Assembly (NCBI GenBank): GCA_026713485.1
Contig: JAPOOK010000029.1
Span: 1-39,251 of the forward strand
Origin: Chloroflexota bacterium
GTDB lineage: Bacteria; Chloroflexota; Dehalococcoidia; UBA6926
DNA: 39,251 nt
Reading direction: 5' to 3'
Under the pieces are notes generated by a model. It worked only from the letters and a program-made list of their open reading frames with translations. It was not told the DNA's origin and ran no database searches. Positions 24,242 to 31,183 of this stretch are shown piece by piece (the first letter of the stretch is position 1; every line of letters starts with the position of its first letter). Made by a program: the position numbers and the translations under genes.

Positions 24242-26518
24242 ATGGTTGCAACACCTGAAAAGCCCATCGGACAGCCAATCGTGCGCGTCGATGCCGTTGA
24301 GCGCGTCAAGGGACGAGCCGTCTACGCCCCGGATCTCACGTTGCCGGGCACGCTGCACTGCAAGATCCTGCGTAGCCCGTACGCCCACGCCCGCATCAAG
24401 AGCATGGACACCTCCGCCGCGGAGGCCTATCCCGGCGTCCAGGCCGTCGTCACCCACAAGGACCTGCCAACGCTCGAGTCGGACGAGCAGGTCGGTGGTG
24501 AGGTCACATTGGACGCCGTCTATCTGCGCCAGTTCCTGATGGCTTCGGATCGCGTCCTTTTCCATGGCCACCCCGTCGCCGCCGTCGCGGCTACGTCCCC
24601 GCACATCGCGGAAGAGGCCCTTGAACTCATCAAGGTCGACTATGAGCCGCTCCCGGCCGTCGTCGGCATCGAGGACGCCATCAAGGACGATGCGCCTATT
24701 ATCCACGAGGAAGTCCGCACACGCGGCCTCGAGGGGCGCAGCGACAAGCCGACCAATATCTCCGTCCACATGGAACTCGCCCGCGGCGACGTCGCCAAGG
24801 GCTACGAAGAGGCAGATGTCGTCCGTGAGGGCGAATACCGCGTCGGCATGGTGCATCAGGGCTACATCGAGCCCCAGGCCTGCACCGTCGATGTGGACGC
24901 CACCGGCCACATCACCATCTACACGACAACGCAGGCATCCTTCGCCAACAAGAGCCAGAACGCCGCCCTGCTACAGCTTCCTCTGAACAAGGTCACCGTC
25001 GTGCCCTTGGAGATCGGCGGCGGCTTCGGCGGCAAGGGATTCACCGTCCCTGAGCTTCCGACGGCACTGCTCGCACTCAAGACGGGCGCACCCGTCAAGA
25101 CCGTCCTCAGCCGGGACGAGGTCTTCCGTGCCACCGGCCCCGCGCCGGACGCATACGTCTGGGTCAAGGCAGGCGCCAACAAGAAGGGCGAGGTCACCGC
25201 ATTCGAGGCCAAGTTCTACCTCGATGCCGGATGCCTCCCCGGCTCCGCTCTCTACGTGAACAACATTCTCGTCGCCGGCCTCTCACCCTACAAGCTCCCC
25301 AACTTCCAGGCCGATGGCTACGACGTACTCACTAACAAGTCTCGCTCGCAGGCCTACCGCGCCCCGGGTCTCCCGGAGGGTGCATTCGCCATCGAGACGA
25401 TGATGGACGAGCTTGCCCAGGCGCTGGACATGGATCCCATCGATCTCCGTATCGCCAATATGACGGAGGACGGCGAACCGATGAGCGATGGCATGGCCCT
25501 GCCAGTCACGCGATTCAAGGAAATCCTCGAGACCGTCAAGAATCATGACTCCTGGACATCGCCCGTGCCTGAGGGCCGCGGACGCGGTGTTGCTATTGGC
25601 ATGCGCCGAGAGGGCTCCGGCACCTCCACCGCAACCATCCAGCTCAATAAGGACGCGACGTTCAGTCTGATTGTCGGGTCCGTTGATCTCACCGGCACGC
25701 GCACATCCATGGCGCAGATCGCCGCCGAAGAGCTTGGCGTCACCGTCGAGGAGGTTCGCTCCACCGTCGGTGATACCGATTCCGTCGGTTACAGCGATGG
25801 CTCCTGGGGCAGCCGCATAACCTACGTCACCGGCATGGCCGTCAAGAATGCCTCCGAAGACGTAATCAGCCAGCTTAAGGAGCTGGCCGCCGAGGGATTC
25901 CAGGCGAACTCTGAGGATGTTGAGTACTCGGATCGCACATTCACTCTGCGTGACAATCCGGAGCAGTCAATCACACTCTCAGAGCTTGCGTTCAAGAGCG
26001 TTGGAATGGGCTTGGGAGCAGTCATTGGCAATGGCCTCGCCACTGGCGTCCGACCCGTCACCAGCTCCGGCGTACAGATCGCCGAGGTTGAGATTGACGA
26101 TGACACCGGCCGCGCAACCATCGCACGCTACACCGCTTTCCAGGATCCCGGCCGTGCCATTAACCCGATGGCCGTTGAGGGCCAGGTGCAGGGCGCGGTT
26201 GCGCAGGGTGTCGGTTGGGCGCTCTGGGAGAACTATGAGTGGGGCGAGGACGGCATTCTCAAGAACGCCAATTTCCTCGACTACCGCATGCCCACCGCGC
26301 TTGACCTGCCGATGATTGAGACCATCTTCGTCGGCGGCCCCGCACCGGAGAACCCGCTTGGAGTCAGGGGTGTCGGTGAAGTGCCGATCATCCCGCCGCT
26401 CCCGGCCGTCGGCAACGCCGTCAGCCGCGCGTCGGGCATCCGCCACCGGGAGATCCCCCTCAATCCCGAGCGCGTCTTCTGGACCACCCACAATGGCGGC
26501 TCCAACGGCGCCAAGTAA
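24242..26518 (+). CDS. Molybdenum hydroxylase molybdopterin-binding (large) subunit, CoxL/XdhA-like
   Basis: A 758-residue catalytic subunit of the xanthine dehydrogenase family, which hydroxylates heterocycles or aldehydes at a molybdopterin cytosine dinucleotide centre. The cofactor loop GGGFGGKG is at about 259-266. The active-site loop reads AYRAPGLPEG (about 371-380), not the AYxCSFR of form I CO dehydrogenase, so it is not a true CO oxidiser. The catalytic Glu is in RGVGEVP (E713). Length and domain order are normal. The start is ATG at 24242 with a GGAGGT ribosome site. The matching FAD and iron-sulphur subunits are encoded at 16430-17801; no other copies are in the window, so they probably form one enzyme. 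Substrate unknown. A strong terminator follows. Confidence 0.94.
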   Translation: MVATPEKPIGQPIVRVDAVERVKGRAVYAPDLTLPGTLHCKILRSPYAHARIKSMDTSAAEAYPGVQAVVTHKDLPTLESDEQVGGEVTLDAVYLRQFLMASDRVLFHGHPVAAVAATSPHIAEEALELIKVDYEPLPAVVGIEDAIKDDAPIIHEEVRTRGLEGRSDKPTNISVHMELARGDVAKGYEEADVVREGEYRVGMVHQGYIEPQACTVDVDATGHITIYTTTQASFANKSQNAALLQLPLNKVTVVPLEIGGGFGGKGFTVPELPTALLALKTGAPVKTVLSRDEVFRATGPAPDAYVWVKAGANKKGEVTAFEAKFYLDAGCLPGSALYVNNILVAGLSPYKLPNFQADGYDVLTNKSRSQAYRAPGLPEGAFAIETMMDELAQALDMDPIDLRIANMTEDGEPMSDGMALPVTRFKEILETVKNHDSWTSPVPEGRGRGVAIGMRREGSGTSTATIQLNKDATFSLIVGSVDLTGTRTSMAQIAAEELGVTVEEVRSTVGDTDSVGYSDGSWGSRITYVTGMAVKNASEDVISQLKELAAEGFQANSEDVEYSDRTFTLRDNPEQSITLSELAFKSVGMGLGAVIGNGLATGVRPVTSSGVQIAEVEIDDDTGRATIARYTAFQDPGRAINPMAVEGQVQGAVAQGVGWALWENYEWGEDGILKNANFLDYRMPTALDLPMIETIFVGGPAPENPLGVRGVGEVPIIPPLPAVGNAVSRASGIRHREIPLNPERVFWTTHNGGSNGAK

Positions 26519-26538
26519 GACCAAGATCCGAAAGTAAA

Positions 26539-26578
26539 GCCCCCTCCCGGCTAACCGGGAGGGGGCCTTCTCTTTATT
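26539..26578 (+). terminator. Intrinsic terminator after the molybdopterin subunit
   Basis: Stem GCCCCCTCCCGG with CCGGGAGGGGGC, loop CTAA, followed by CTTCTCTTTATT. It separates the plus-strand catabolic block from the convergent transporter gene. Confidence 0.88.
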
Positions 26579-26583
26579 CAGCC

Positions 26584-27336
26584 CTAAAACGGCACAAGCG
26601 TCGTGCCCAACGAAATATCAGACATCAGAGCCGCCCCAAACAGCACGCTCGCTGACCCCGCAACTGCCGAAATCGCGAGGTTGGCTGCCCCCTTGTTCCC
26701 CACAAGAGCGAACGGCACGCCCAACAAGACCGTGATTATCCCCATCGAGAGGACCGTTCCAACCCCGAACAGGACCAGATACCCGATACCCGCCCAGAAC
26801 GATGGCAGCGTCTGCAGCAAAACAAGCATTACCGCCGCGCTGCCTGCCAGACCGTGTACGACGCCGATCGAGTAGGACTTCACCCGGAAGAACGGCCGCC
26901 CCAGGTGAAAGAACCCGTGCCCGGACTCCACCCCCGCCTCCGCTTCCGCAGCAGGATCATGCGACCCATGGATATGCACGTGGTGGACGGAGTCGTGGCT
27001 ATGCTGATGGACGTGCAGGCGCCCACGGGCCAGGTTCCAAAACACCTGCACCCCCAGAAGGACCATCATCACTCCAACCCCGAACTCAAATACGTGCGCC
27101 ACCGACTCATAACCGTCCAGCAGCCCACGGAACGCCAGGATGACGACCCCGAGGATCATCAAGGGAGTCGTATGGCCAAGCCCCCATGCGCCGCCCACCC
27201 ACAAGCCGCGCCACACATTGCGATCCTCACCCACAATCGTCGACACGGCAACGACGTGATCAGCATCCGTCGCATGTTTCAGCCCAAGCAAGAAACCCAA
27301 GGCCAGTGCCGCCAGAAAACCAGTCTCCACATCCAT
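26584..27336 (-). CDS. NiCoT/NicO-UreH-like nickel/cobalt transporter
   Basis: A 250-residue inner-membrane protein with about six hydrophobic segments. The first helix carries LKHATDADHV, the HX4DH metal signature (H21, D26, H27) of nickel/cobalt permeases and UreH-type relatives. A histidine-rich central loop (HVHQHSHDSVHHVHIHG, about residues 112-128) would bind metal ions. A second HGLAGSAAVM motif follows. The chosen start is ATG at 27336 (MDVETG). The frame begins at a GTG at 27348, but the GGAGGGTGA ribosome site overlaps that codon and fits the ATG better. Direction of transport (nickel or cobalt import, or metal efflux) is not shown by sequence. Confidence 0.85.
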   Translation of the reverse strand: MDVETGFLAALALGFLLGLKHATDADHVVAVSTIVGEDRNVWRGLWVGGAWGLGHTTPLMILGVVILAFRGLLDGYESVAHVFEFGVGVMMVLLGVQVFWNLARGRLHVHQHSHDSVHHVHIHGSHDPAAEAEAGVESGHGFFHLGRPFFRVKSYSIGVVHGLAGSAAVMLVLLQTLPSFWAGIGYLVLFGVGTVLSMGIITVLLGVPFALVGNKGAANLAISAVAGSASVLFGAALMSDISLGTTLVPF

Positions 27337-27460
27337 TCCCAGAATCACCCTCCAACTTCTATAAACCTACAACCATAGTAGCGCCCCAACACTACCCTCA
27401 ACTCGCCGTCCTCCGCGTCGAATCCGAGCTCAGCTCAGTTGGTGGCAACTAGCCAACACA

Positions 27461-27511
27461 GCCGGAACGCGGAGTTCCAGCTCTACAGGCATCTATCGGA
27501 GATCGCGACCT
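27461..27511 (+). repeat. GCCGGAACGCGG...GATCGCGACCT dispersed repeat
   Basis: GCCGGAACGCGG (27461-27472) is followed by a GATCGCGACCT half 40 bp after its start (27501-27511), directly abutting the stop region of the phosphotriesterase-family gene. GGAACGCGGAGTTCC within it is palindromic. It is the same family as 30917 and 30987. The 27337-27511 gap holds nothing else I can name. Confidence 0.6.
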
Positions 27512-28474
27512 CTAAGAATCACCAGCCAAGAACCGCCGCGGATTCTCCACCGTTATCAAACGGATCGCCTCGTCCCCCACGCCCATCTCCCGCAGATAGG
27601 GCACGAATCGACGTCCGACAAACGCATACCCGTCCGGGTTTACTTGCCGATGCTTCTCCTCAGGAGCCCCCCAGGAATCATCCGGGTGCCTCTTCACCGA
27701 CCAGTCATGCGACAACATCAACTGCCGCTCAAAACCCGCGTCGAGTAGTCGCTTCACCATGTCGGCCTTCTCGCGCCACGGCTCATTCAACTGGTGTCCG
27801 GGCAACTCATCCATCCCCAGGAAGACTCCCTCCCGCGCCAGGTTTGCCAGATACTCAAAGTCCGTCGCGTCCGATGAATGCCCGATGCACACGCGCGAAG
27901 GGTGAACCCCCTCCTCGGCGAAGATGCGCCACTGCGACTCCCCAACCTTGTTCAGAGGTTGCGTATGCGTCGTGATCGGAATTTCTGTCTCATTCGATGC
28001 CCGCGACGCTGCTCGCAGCACCATCGCCTCCGCGTCTGAAAGCTCATAGTTGTTATCTGCGACCTTTATCATCCCCGCCTTGATACCCGTCCCCTCGATC
28101 CCCTCCACAATCTCACGCACATAAACCGCCGCCATTCGGTCGGGGTGTGTGAACCAAATGAGACGAGGAATATCCACGTACGTTCCCGTCGACGCGATGA
28201 TATTCACGCCGGAGCCCTCGGACACACGCTTCAACATCAGGACGTCACGACCCAGCTCGAAAGGTGTGGCGTCCATGATCGAATCCAGACCCTCAGCCCG
28301 CGCCTCGGACAGCATCGCAATGCCCCCCGACTCAATCCCTTCCCAGTCCATCAGCTCTGGATACGTCGCCTTGATGCCCGGGAACCCGACAATCACATGC
28401 TCATGTGACAGGGTGAACCCCAACTCAGAAGCCGCCACCGGCCCTCTAACCGTCTCCACCATCTCCCGCGCCAT
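27512..28474 (-). CDS. Phosphotriesterase-family metal-dependent hydrolase
   Basis: A 320-residue TIM-barrel hydrolase of the phosphotriesterase-homology/PLL lactonase family. Expected binuclear ligands are present in order: SHEH (H24, H26), the carbamylated Lys in GMIKVADN, PITTHTQP, CIGHSSDATD and MLSHDWS (Asp). This set makes an active enzyme likely. The start is ATG at 28474 with a GGGGGAGGT ribosome site. Homologs include lactonases and paraoxonase-like enzymes, and annotation as a true phosphotriesterase is not warranted. It is transcribed divergently from the ACT-domain gene, with 44 bp between the starts. Confidence 0.92.
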   Translation of the reverse strand: MAREMVETVRGPVAASELGFTLSHEHVIVGFPGIKATYPELMDWEGIESGGIAMLSEARAEGLDSIMDATPFELGRDVLMLKRVSEGSGVNIIASTGTYVDIPRLIWFTHPDRMAAVYVREIVEGIEGTGIKAGMIKVADNNYELSDAEAMVLRAASRASNETEIPITTHTQPLNKVGESQWRIFAEEGVHPSRVCIGHSSDATDFEYLANLAREGVFLGMDELPGHQLNEPWREKADMVKRLLDAGFERQLMLSHDWSVKRHPDDSWGAPEEKHRQVNPDGYAFVGRRFVPYLREMGVGDEAIRLITVENPRRFLAGDS

Positions 28475-28506
28475 GACTACCTCCCCCTCCCGTCATTGCC
28501 GTGTCG

Positions 28507-28512
28507 TATCCT
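28507..28512 (+). promoter_or_regulatory. -10-like element, probable leaderless start of the ACT gene
   Basis: TATCCT ends 6 bases before the ATG at 28519, so transcription would begin at or next to the start codon. No ribosome site is present. A -35 hexamer is not evident. Confidence 0.45.
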
Positions 28513-28518
28513 ACCCCC

Positions 28519-28779
28519 ATGTCACCCAACGACGACAACACCCGCGTCATCCTCACAGCGATCGCTGTCGATCTCCCCGGCATAGTGGACGATATCCTTG
28601 GCGCTATTGAACGCGCCGGCGCCACGATTGAAACGACCTCCGTCGCTTCACTTGATACCGCAGTCAGCGTCACCCTCCTCCTCCATGTCCCTCGAAGCGG
28701 CACAACCCCACTCCGTGCCGCCCTCGTCGGCCTTACCGTCGAGAGGGACATTAAGTTCCACGTAGACGACATGCCCTGA
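28519..28779 (+). CDS. Small ACT-domain protein
   Basis: An 86-residue protein consisting of one ACT-like regulatory domain. VDLPGIVDDILGAIERAGAT matches the typical D-x-PG-I-V start and first helix, and TVERDIKFHV the end of the fold. ACT domains bind amino acids or other small ligands and usually act as dimers. No catalytic domain is attached. The start is ATG at 28519, not the in-frame GTG at 28501, because a -10-like TATCCT lies just 6 bases upstream (leaderless). Its target is unknown. The next gene starts 29 bp downstream with its own -10-like sequence. Confidence 0.75.
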   Translation: MSPNDDNTRVILTAIAVDLPGIVDDILGAIERAGATIETTSVASLDTAVSVTLLLHVPRSGTTPLRAALVGLTVERDIKFHVDDMP

Positions 28780-28795
28780 CCCACACTCCCCTGCG

Positions 28796-28801
28796 TACAA
28801 T
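28796..28801 (+). promoter_or_regulatory. -10 element TACAAT, probable leaderless start
   Basis: TACAAT ends 6 bases before the ATG at 28808, the same spacing as for the ACT gene. There is no ribosome site between them. A good -35 is not visible. Confidence 0.5.
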
Positions 28802-28807
28802 GCTCCT

Positions 28808-29332
28808 ATGGACTCATCAACCCGGATCCTTGTCGGAATTGTCGCCGCGGTCATTGTTCTTGTCGTCCTGGCAATCGCCCTCCCCCGTCTCATTCAGGAG
28901 GAGGAGGCCGACTACCCGCCCAACACGCCGGAGGGCACCGTCCAGCGATACATCCGCGCCATGATCGACAAAGACGTCGATACCGCCCTCGCCCTCATGA
29001 CCCAAGAGAACGCCGCCGCCTGCGTCGAAGACGAAATCCGGAATCGCTTGCGCTACTCCTCCTACGATGACAACCGCGTCCGACTTGGCGATGTCGAGGA
29101 GATGGGCAGTGACACCGTCATCATCACCGTCGGCGTCACGCATCGTCGCGAGCCTGGCCTCTTCCAGCTCCCCGAAGAGAGCAACACTACCGAGTATGCA
29201 TTCGACCTCCGACGCTCAGCCGACGGCTTTTGGCTCATCTCAGATTCGAAATGGCCCATAGCGCTTGGATACATCCGCGAAGACTTCTGCGAACGCGAAC
29301 CGCCCCCCACACCGTCAGTATCCTCATCATGA
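28808..29332 (+). CDS. Membrane-anchored small protein with NTF2/DUF4878-like domain
   Basis: A 174-residue protein. Residues 7-27 form one transmembrane anchor (ILVGIVAAVIVLVVLAIAL), followed by an acidic stretch and TPEGTVQRYIRAMIDKDVDTAL, the helix typical of NTF2-like/DUF4878 lipoprotein domains. A C-terminal beta-rich part ends in DGFWLISD, then a Pro/Ser tail. Two cysteines (CVED and FCERE) could form a disulphide outside the membrane. The stop overlaps the start of the next gene (ATGA), so the two are translationally coupled. The domain call rests on pattern only; the function is unknown. Confidence 0.7.
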   Translation: MDSSTRILVGIVAAVIVLVVLAIALPRLIQEEEADYPPNTPEGTVQRYIRAMIDKDVDTALALMTQENAAACVEDEIRNRLRYSSYDDNRVRLGDVEEMGSDTVIITVGVTHRREPGLFQLPEESNTTEYAFDLRRSADGFWLISDSKWPIALGYIREDFCEREPPPTPSVSSS

Positions 29333-30876
29333 GCATTCCTCAGCGTTCATACGTCTATCTCGCCGCCTTTGCCGCATTCTGGCTCCTTCTGCAGGGCGCC
29401 TACGGCCTTGCCACCGATCTAACCAGCTCATTGGGTGGTCTCCTCAGCGGCGACACACCGGACGCCACGTGGATCGCTATGGTCATCGTCGCCCTTCCGG
29501 TCTGGCTCGCACATGAATTCCTGCTCCGTCGCGCGTCAACCGGCCACCCCGACGAAGTCGCCTCCGCGCTCCGCAAGCTATACGTCCACGCCGCCCTCTT
29601 CCTCGCCGCCCTCTACATCTTCTTTGGCGCGCTGGAGATCGTTCAGGGTGTTCTCGGTGATGTGTCGGGTCTCGACCACATCGGTGGAGTCGCTGCAGCC
29701 TCTGCCCTGTGGTACTACCTGTGGCGACGCGAGATTCTCGAAGGCCAGCCGGGTAGCCGCGCCCGGACAGTCCAGCGGTGGCGAATCTACGGTCTGAGCG
29801 TCCTCTTCCTCGCCACCGCCGTCACGGGGGCCTTCTGGATCATTGCTGCCCTCGCCTACGTCGCCTCAGGCGTCGCTCTAGAGGACTCAGACCTGCTAAT
29901 CACAGGCGAGACAGGGCTGGACGCATTGAGAACAACCGCCTCCTGGGCGCTCGCCGGAACCATTGCATGGGCCATCCAATGGCGTACCATCGCCGAGCGG
30001 GACGAAGAATCGGTCCTGCGTCAGGTCTACCTATATGGCTTCGCATTCATCGGTGGCGCATCCCTAGCGCTCTGGGGAGCGGCAGCAGCGATCTACTTCG
30101 TCATTGCCAAACTTGTCGGCGCAGACGACACCACAACTACTATCGCCTACATCAGGCAATTCATCCTGCCCGCCGTCGCCCTTCTGATTGGGCTCGCCCT
30201 CCTCGCCTACCACTGGTCAATCATTCGCCGGGACGCCACCCGCAAATCCATCGCCGTCATTCCCGCGCAGGCCGGAATCCATCCCTCGTCCATCACCGAA
30301 TCCCCCCACCTCTCAGTCACATTCAAATACATCATGTCCGCCGTCGGCCTAATAGCCCTCGTACCGGGCGTCATGGTTCTTATCATGACCGTCCTCTTCC
30401 TGCTGACCGAAGGCGACCTCCTCTCCCCGGCAAACGACGACGCCGAAGCACTTGCCGTCGCCCTAACCATGATTATCGTCGGCGCGCCCCTCTGGTTTAC
30501 GTTCTGGTGGCGCGTCGTCCGCGCCGATCCGAATAGCCTCATCCGACGCATCTACCTCTACGTCGCCCTCATTGCCCTCGGCGGTACAACCCTCATAACC
30601 CTCATAACCCTTCTCGCTGCCGTCCTCACAGAGATCCTTGGACAGGGCTCAGGTTTCCTTGACGATGCCCTCATCCCCGGCCTCTCAATCGTCCTGCCCG
30701 CCGCCACATTCTTCGCCTACCACGTCCTCATCCTCCGCGAAGACTCCCAACGCACCCCCTCCGTTATTCCGAGCGCAGTTGAAGAATCTGAAGACCAGAT
30801 TGCCCAGCCAACCTCCGTTTCGCCGATTCCCGGCCCTCCATACATCCTCCCGGACTGGAAACCCCCACGCCCCTAA
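29329..30876 (+). CDS. Multi-repeat integral membrane protein (DUF5671-like) with in-frame palindromic-repeat linkers
   Basis: A 515-residue membrane protein with about 12 hydrophobic segments arranged as six two-helix units of 75-95 residues. Unit starts resemble each other (RSYVYL, LRKLYVH, VQRWRIY, LRQVYLY, a divergent fifth, IRRIYLY), and unit ends share a basic xW/Y...RR motif (HEFLLRR, YLWRRE, WRTIAERD, YHWSIIRRD, WWRVVRAD, YHVLILRED). The pattern recalls DUF5671. The linker after unit 4 reads VIPAQAGIH (from residue 310) and the tail after unit 6 reads VIPSAVEES (from residue 479). These are translations of two dispersed DNA repeat families. The start is ATG at 29329 in the ATGA overlap with the preceding gene; the frame upstream to 29230 is that gene's shadow. 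Function unknown. Confidence 0.82.
   Translation: MSIPQRSYVYLAAFAAFWLLLQGAYGLATDLTSSLGGLLSGDTPDATWIAMVIVALPVWLAHEFLLRRASTGHPDEVASALRKLYVHAALFLAALYIFFGALEIVQGVLGDVSGLDHIGGVAAASALWYYLWRREILEGQPGSRARTVQRWRIYGLSVLFLATAVTGAFWIIAALAYVASGVALEDSDLLITGETGLDALRTTASWALAGTIAWAIQWRTIAERDEESVLRQVYLYGFAFIGGASLALWGAAAAIYFVIAKLVGADDTTTTIAYIRQFILPAVALLIGLALLAYHWSIIRRDATRKSIAVIPAQAGIHPSSITESPHLSVTFKYIMSAVGLIALVPGVMVLIMTVLFLLTEGDLLSPANDDAEALAVALTMIIVGAPLWFTFWWRVVRADPNSLIRRIYLYVALIALGGTTLITLITLLAAVLTEILGQGSGFLDDALIPGLSIVLPAATFFAYHVLILREDSQRTPSVIPSAVEESEDQIAQPTSVSPIPGPPYILPDWKPPRP
30256..30282 (+). repeat. Dispersed palindromic repeat inside a coding region
   Basis: GTCATTCCCGCGCAGG followed by CCGGAATCCAT, inside the multi-repeat membrane protein gene and in frame (VIPAQAGIH). 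It lies in the linker between the fourth and fifth two-helix units. Confidence 0.75.
30763..30789 (+). repeat. Second-type dispersed repeat inside the same coding region
   Basis: GTTATTCCGAGCGCAGTT followed by GAAGAATCT, in frame (VIPSAVEES) just after the last membrane unit. The same type occurs between genes at 37767-37815. Confidence 0.72.
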
Positions 30877-30914
30877 CGCCACCACCCACCGAGAAAAGTC
30901 CGGAATAGACTGCC

Positions 30915-31038
30915 AAGCCGGAACGCGGCGGGCCATCTACACTGACCAACCAAAGCCCGATCGCGAACTAGGAAAAGACCTTCGAAGCCGGAACGCGGAA
31001 CACGAACTAAACTGGCCCAACAACAACGATCGCGAACT
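30915..31038 (+). repeat. Two tandem copies of the GCCGGAACGCGG...GATCGCGAACT repeat
   Basis: AAGCCGGAACGCGG occurs at 30915-30928 and 30985-30998, each followed after about 30 bases by CGATCGCGAACT (30958-30969 and 31027-31038), giving a period of about 70 bp. The middle parts are diverged. With the promoter at 31048 this accounts for the 307-bp gap before dgt. Confidence 0.65.
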
Positions 31039-31047
31039 TTAAAACAT

Positions 31048-31076
31048 TTGACACCCTCGGTATGCATGGGTATCGT
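31048..31076 (+). promoter_or_regulatory. Probable promoter of the dgt-dnaG-rpoD operon
   Basis: TTGACA (31048-31053), a 17-bp spacer, then TATCGT (31071-31076). It lies 107 bp before the dgt start. The sequence between holds a small CCCT/AGGG hairpin followed by TATTTTTATTT, which could attenuate transcription but is weak. Confidence 0.55.
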
Positions 31077-31183
31077 TGTTCCTGAACCCTTGACAGGGGC
31101 TATTTTTATTTGTGCTGAAAGCTGTTCACCGGGCTGGTCAGGAACAGCAAAGCACAGGAGAGGCCGGGAAAACGACGCAGTCG

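Noticed and set aside
14525-26518. Possible selenoprotein read through an in-frame UGA near selC
   Set aside because: Thioredoxin reductase, thioredoxin and all hydroxylase subunits have ordinary Cys motifs and end at normal family lengths; no UGA replaces an expected Cys.
24242-26518. Annotation as aerobic CO dehydrogenase
   Set aside because: The active-site loop is AYRAPG, not the AYxCSFR of form I CO dehydrogenase; only the family level is supported.
27337-27511. Cobalamin or nickel riboswitch ahead of the metal transporter
   Set aside because: No recognisable B12-box or nickel-cobalt riboswitch core on the minus strand; the region holds a dispersed repeat.
31090-31118. Second TTGACA at 31090 as a dgt promoter
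   Set aside because: No -10-like hexamer at 15-19 bp; the TTGACA at 31048 with TATCGT at 17 bp fits better.
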